Origin: JOPF133 sp052144935
GTDB lineage: Bacteria > Acidobacteriota > Terriglobia > Bryobacterales > Bryobacteraceae
Reading direction: 5' to 3'
Assembly: GCA_052144935.1 (NCBI GenBank)
Contig: JBKQPR010000202.1
Span: forward strand, 1-31,463
DNA: 31,463 bases
Shown: in pieces, positions 30,719-31,463 of the stretch
Position numbering within the stretch: position 1 is the first letter of the stretch
How the letters are laid out: each line of letters starts with the position of its first letter
Program-made: the position numbers and the translations under genes
Notes under the pieces: model-generated
What the model saw: only the letters and a program-made list of their open reading frames with translations
Database searches by the model: none
Told to the model about the DNA's origin: nothing

Positions 30719-31463
30719 TTAGTTTGCGTGCGTGCTCCCGAAAAGGGACGTGATCGGCCTCCTCCGGCGCACGCGAAGGGCGGCCAGAAGCAAAGCGCCC
30801 GCTGTCACCAGCAAGAGCGATGCGGGCTCGGGACCTTCCTCGACGGTTGCGCCTGGAATCGGGTTCCCGTTCTGGTCCTCCACCACAATGCTCTCCAGCG
30901 TCATGGTCGCGCTGACCTGCGCGACGTGCTGGGGAGCCGTGGGGTACTGAGCCACAAATGCTTCGACCGAGAGGGTTATGGTAAGGTCGAACGGTGGTTC
31001 TCCTGGGGTATAGGGGACCAGGACGGTCGGGATGACGAGGGCATCCACGGGGCAAGGAAAGGAGTACGGCTCCTCAGGACAATAAGAGGGGGCGAGCCAA
31101 ACCTCCGTGTCCGCATTCATTTCGGTATTCCAGGACGGGAACTGCGATCCGGTAGCGGAGAAGTCGAATTCCACGAAGCCCGGGACGTTGTCCCCAACAA
31201 CCGCCAGATTCTCCAGAGTAAAGGATGCACTCGCGTCGCCATATACGTTTTCAAAAGTGGAGCTGCCACCGAAGGCGTATGCCGACGCCGAAAGCACTTC
31301 CGATGCAAGCGTACCGCCCACAACCCAAGCGGAAGCCGTGCTCAGGTTCCCGTCAACCGCACACTCCGCCGAGGCGCTTGCGGTTGTGTCGCCGGTGGAA
31401 GTTTGTCCGGCCGGGCAGGGGTTATTGTTGAGGCCCCACCAGGCGGTCGCAGAAGCCGACACG
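30719..31463 (-). CDS. PEP-CTERM exported protein, second paralogue (5' end outside window)
   Basis: The visible 247 residues align with the first paralogue: SASATAWWGLNNNPCPAGQT for SVSAVATSWYGLGPNPCPAG, then GTLASEVLSASAYAF, VVGDNVPGFVEFDFS, a divergent middle (with SYCPEEPYSFPCPVDAL, absent from the other copy), and the anchor PEPASLLLVTAGALLLAALR with VRRRR. The ORF reaches the window edge. The GTG at 31462 is not its start: by alignment it encodes an internal Val just after the signal peptide, so about 30 N-terminal residues are missing. The middle of the gene is far more diverged than both ends. Confidence 0.85.
   Translation of the reverse strand, partial: VSASATAWWGLNNNPCPAGQTSTGDTTASASAECAVDGNLSTASAWVVGGTLASEVLSASAYAFGGSSTFENVYGDASASFTLENLAVVGDNVPGFVEFDFSATGSQFPSWNTEMNADTEVWLAPSYCPEEPYSFPCPVDALVIPTVLVPYTPGEPPFDLTITLSVEAFVAQYPTAPQHVAQVSATMTLESIVVEDQNGNPIPGATVEEGPEPASLLLVTAGALLLAALRVRRRRPITSLFGSTHAN

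Overview
The window looks like a piece of chromosome from a GC-rich soil acidobacterium of the Solibacter/Bryobacter type. This is inferred from gene content, since there is no rRNA or marker gene. The indicators are an ECF sigma/FecR pair, secreted S9 peptidase and esterase genes with Gly-rich inserts, a D-2-hydroxyacid dehydrogenase, a phosphoketolase, PEP-CTERM proteins, and many GC-rich intergenic palindromes. I see no tRNA, rRNA, CRISPR array, transposase or phage gene.

Layout. 1-740: a hicB-hicA toxin-antitoxin pair whose hicA carries a one-base frameshift. 920-2433: an ECF sigma factor translationally coupled to a FecR-like membrane regulator. 2558-10381: mostly single metabolic or secreted-enzyme genes, namely a D-2-hydroxyacid dehydrogenase, a secreted metallo-beta-lactamase-fold protein, a small Tat-type secreted helical protein, a DUF3291 protein, a frameshifted Fes/esterase-D type secreted esterase, a class C beta-lactamase-like serine hydrolase, an SDR oxidoreductase and a pentapeptide-repeat protein. 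10468-15794: a large secreted S9 peptidase divergent from a phosphoketolase. 15970-17444: a PilZ-HU fusion protein and the C-terminal remnant of a glucose-6-phosphate isomerase gene. 17491-19752: a stress-type cluster with a two-PRC-barrel protein, a DUF1269-like membrane protein, and two tandem small His/Ala-rich helical proteins. 20137-20922: a lipoprotein of unknown function.

21360-28813 (minus strand) is a seven-gene efflux operon: tetR, tolC-like, hlyD-like, two ABC ATPases and two ABC-2 permeases. It corresponds to the E. coli ybhGFSR/cecR system, but the double ATPase YbhF is split into two genes and a TolC-type gene is included. A perfect-hexamer sigma70-type promoter overlapped by a palindrome precedes tetR, so autoregulation is likely. 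The two ATPases carry complementary defects, which predicts one degenerate and one intact ATP site. 28913-29330 is a 165-168 bp tandem repeat. 29574 to the end holds two tandemly duplicated PEP-CTERM exported proteins, the second cut by the window edge.

The most unusual items are the PilZ-HU fusion; a palindromic repeat family (about 24 bp arms, 17-nt loop) that always sits just downstream of stop codons; a run of five consecutive hairpins inside the efflux operon; a 15-bp tandem duplication of an ATGA stop/start junction; and a pentapeptide-repeat gene whose coding signal extends upstream of any canonical start. Two clear one-base frameshifts in G/C-rich runs, plus a weaker third, mean either gene decay or assembly indels. 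The sequence alone cannot separate these.
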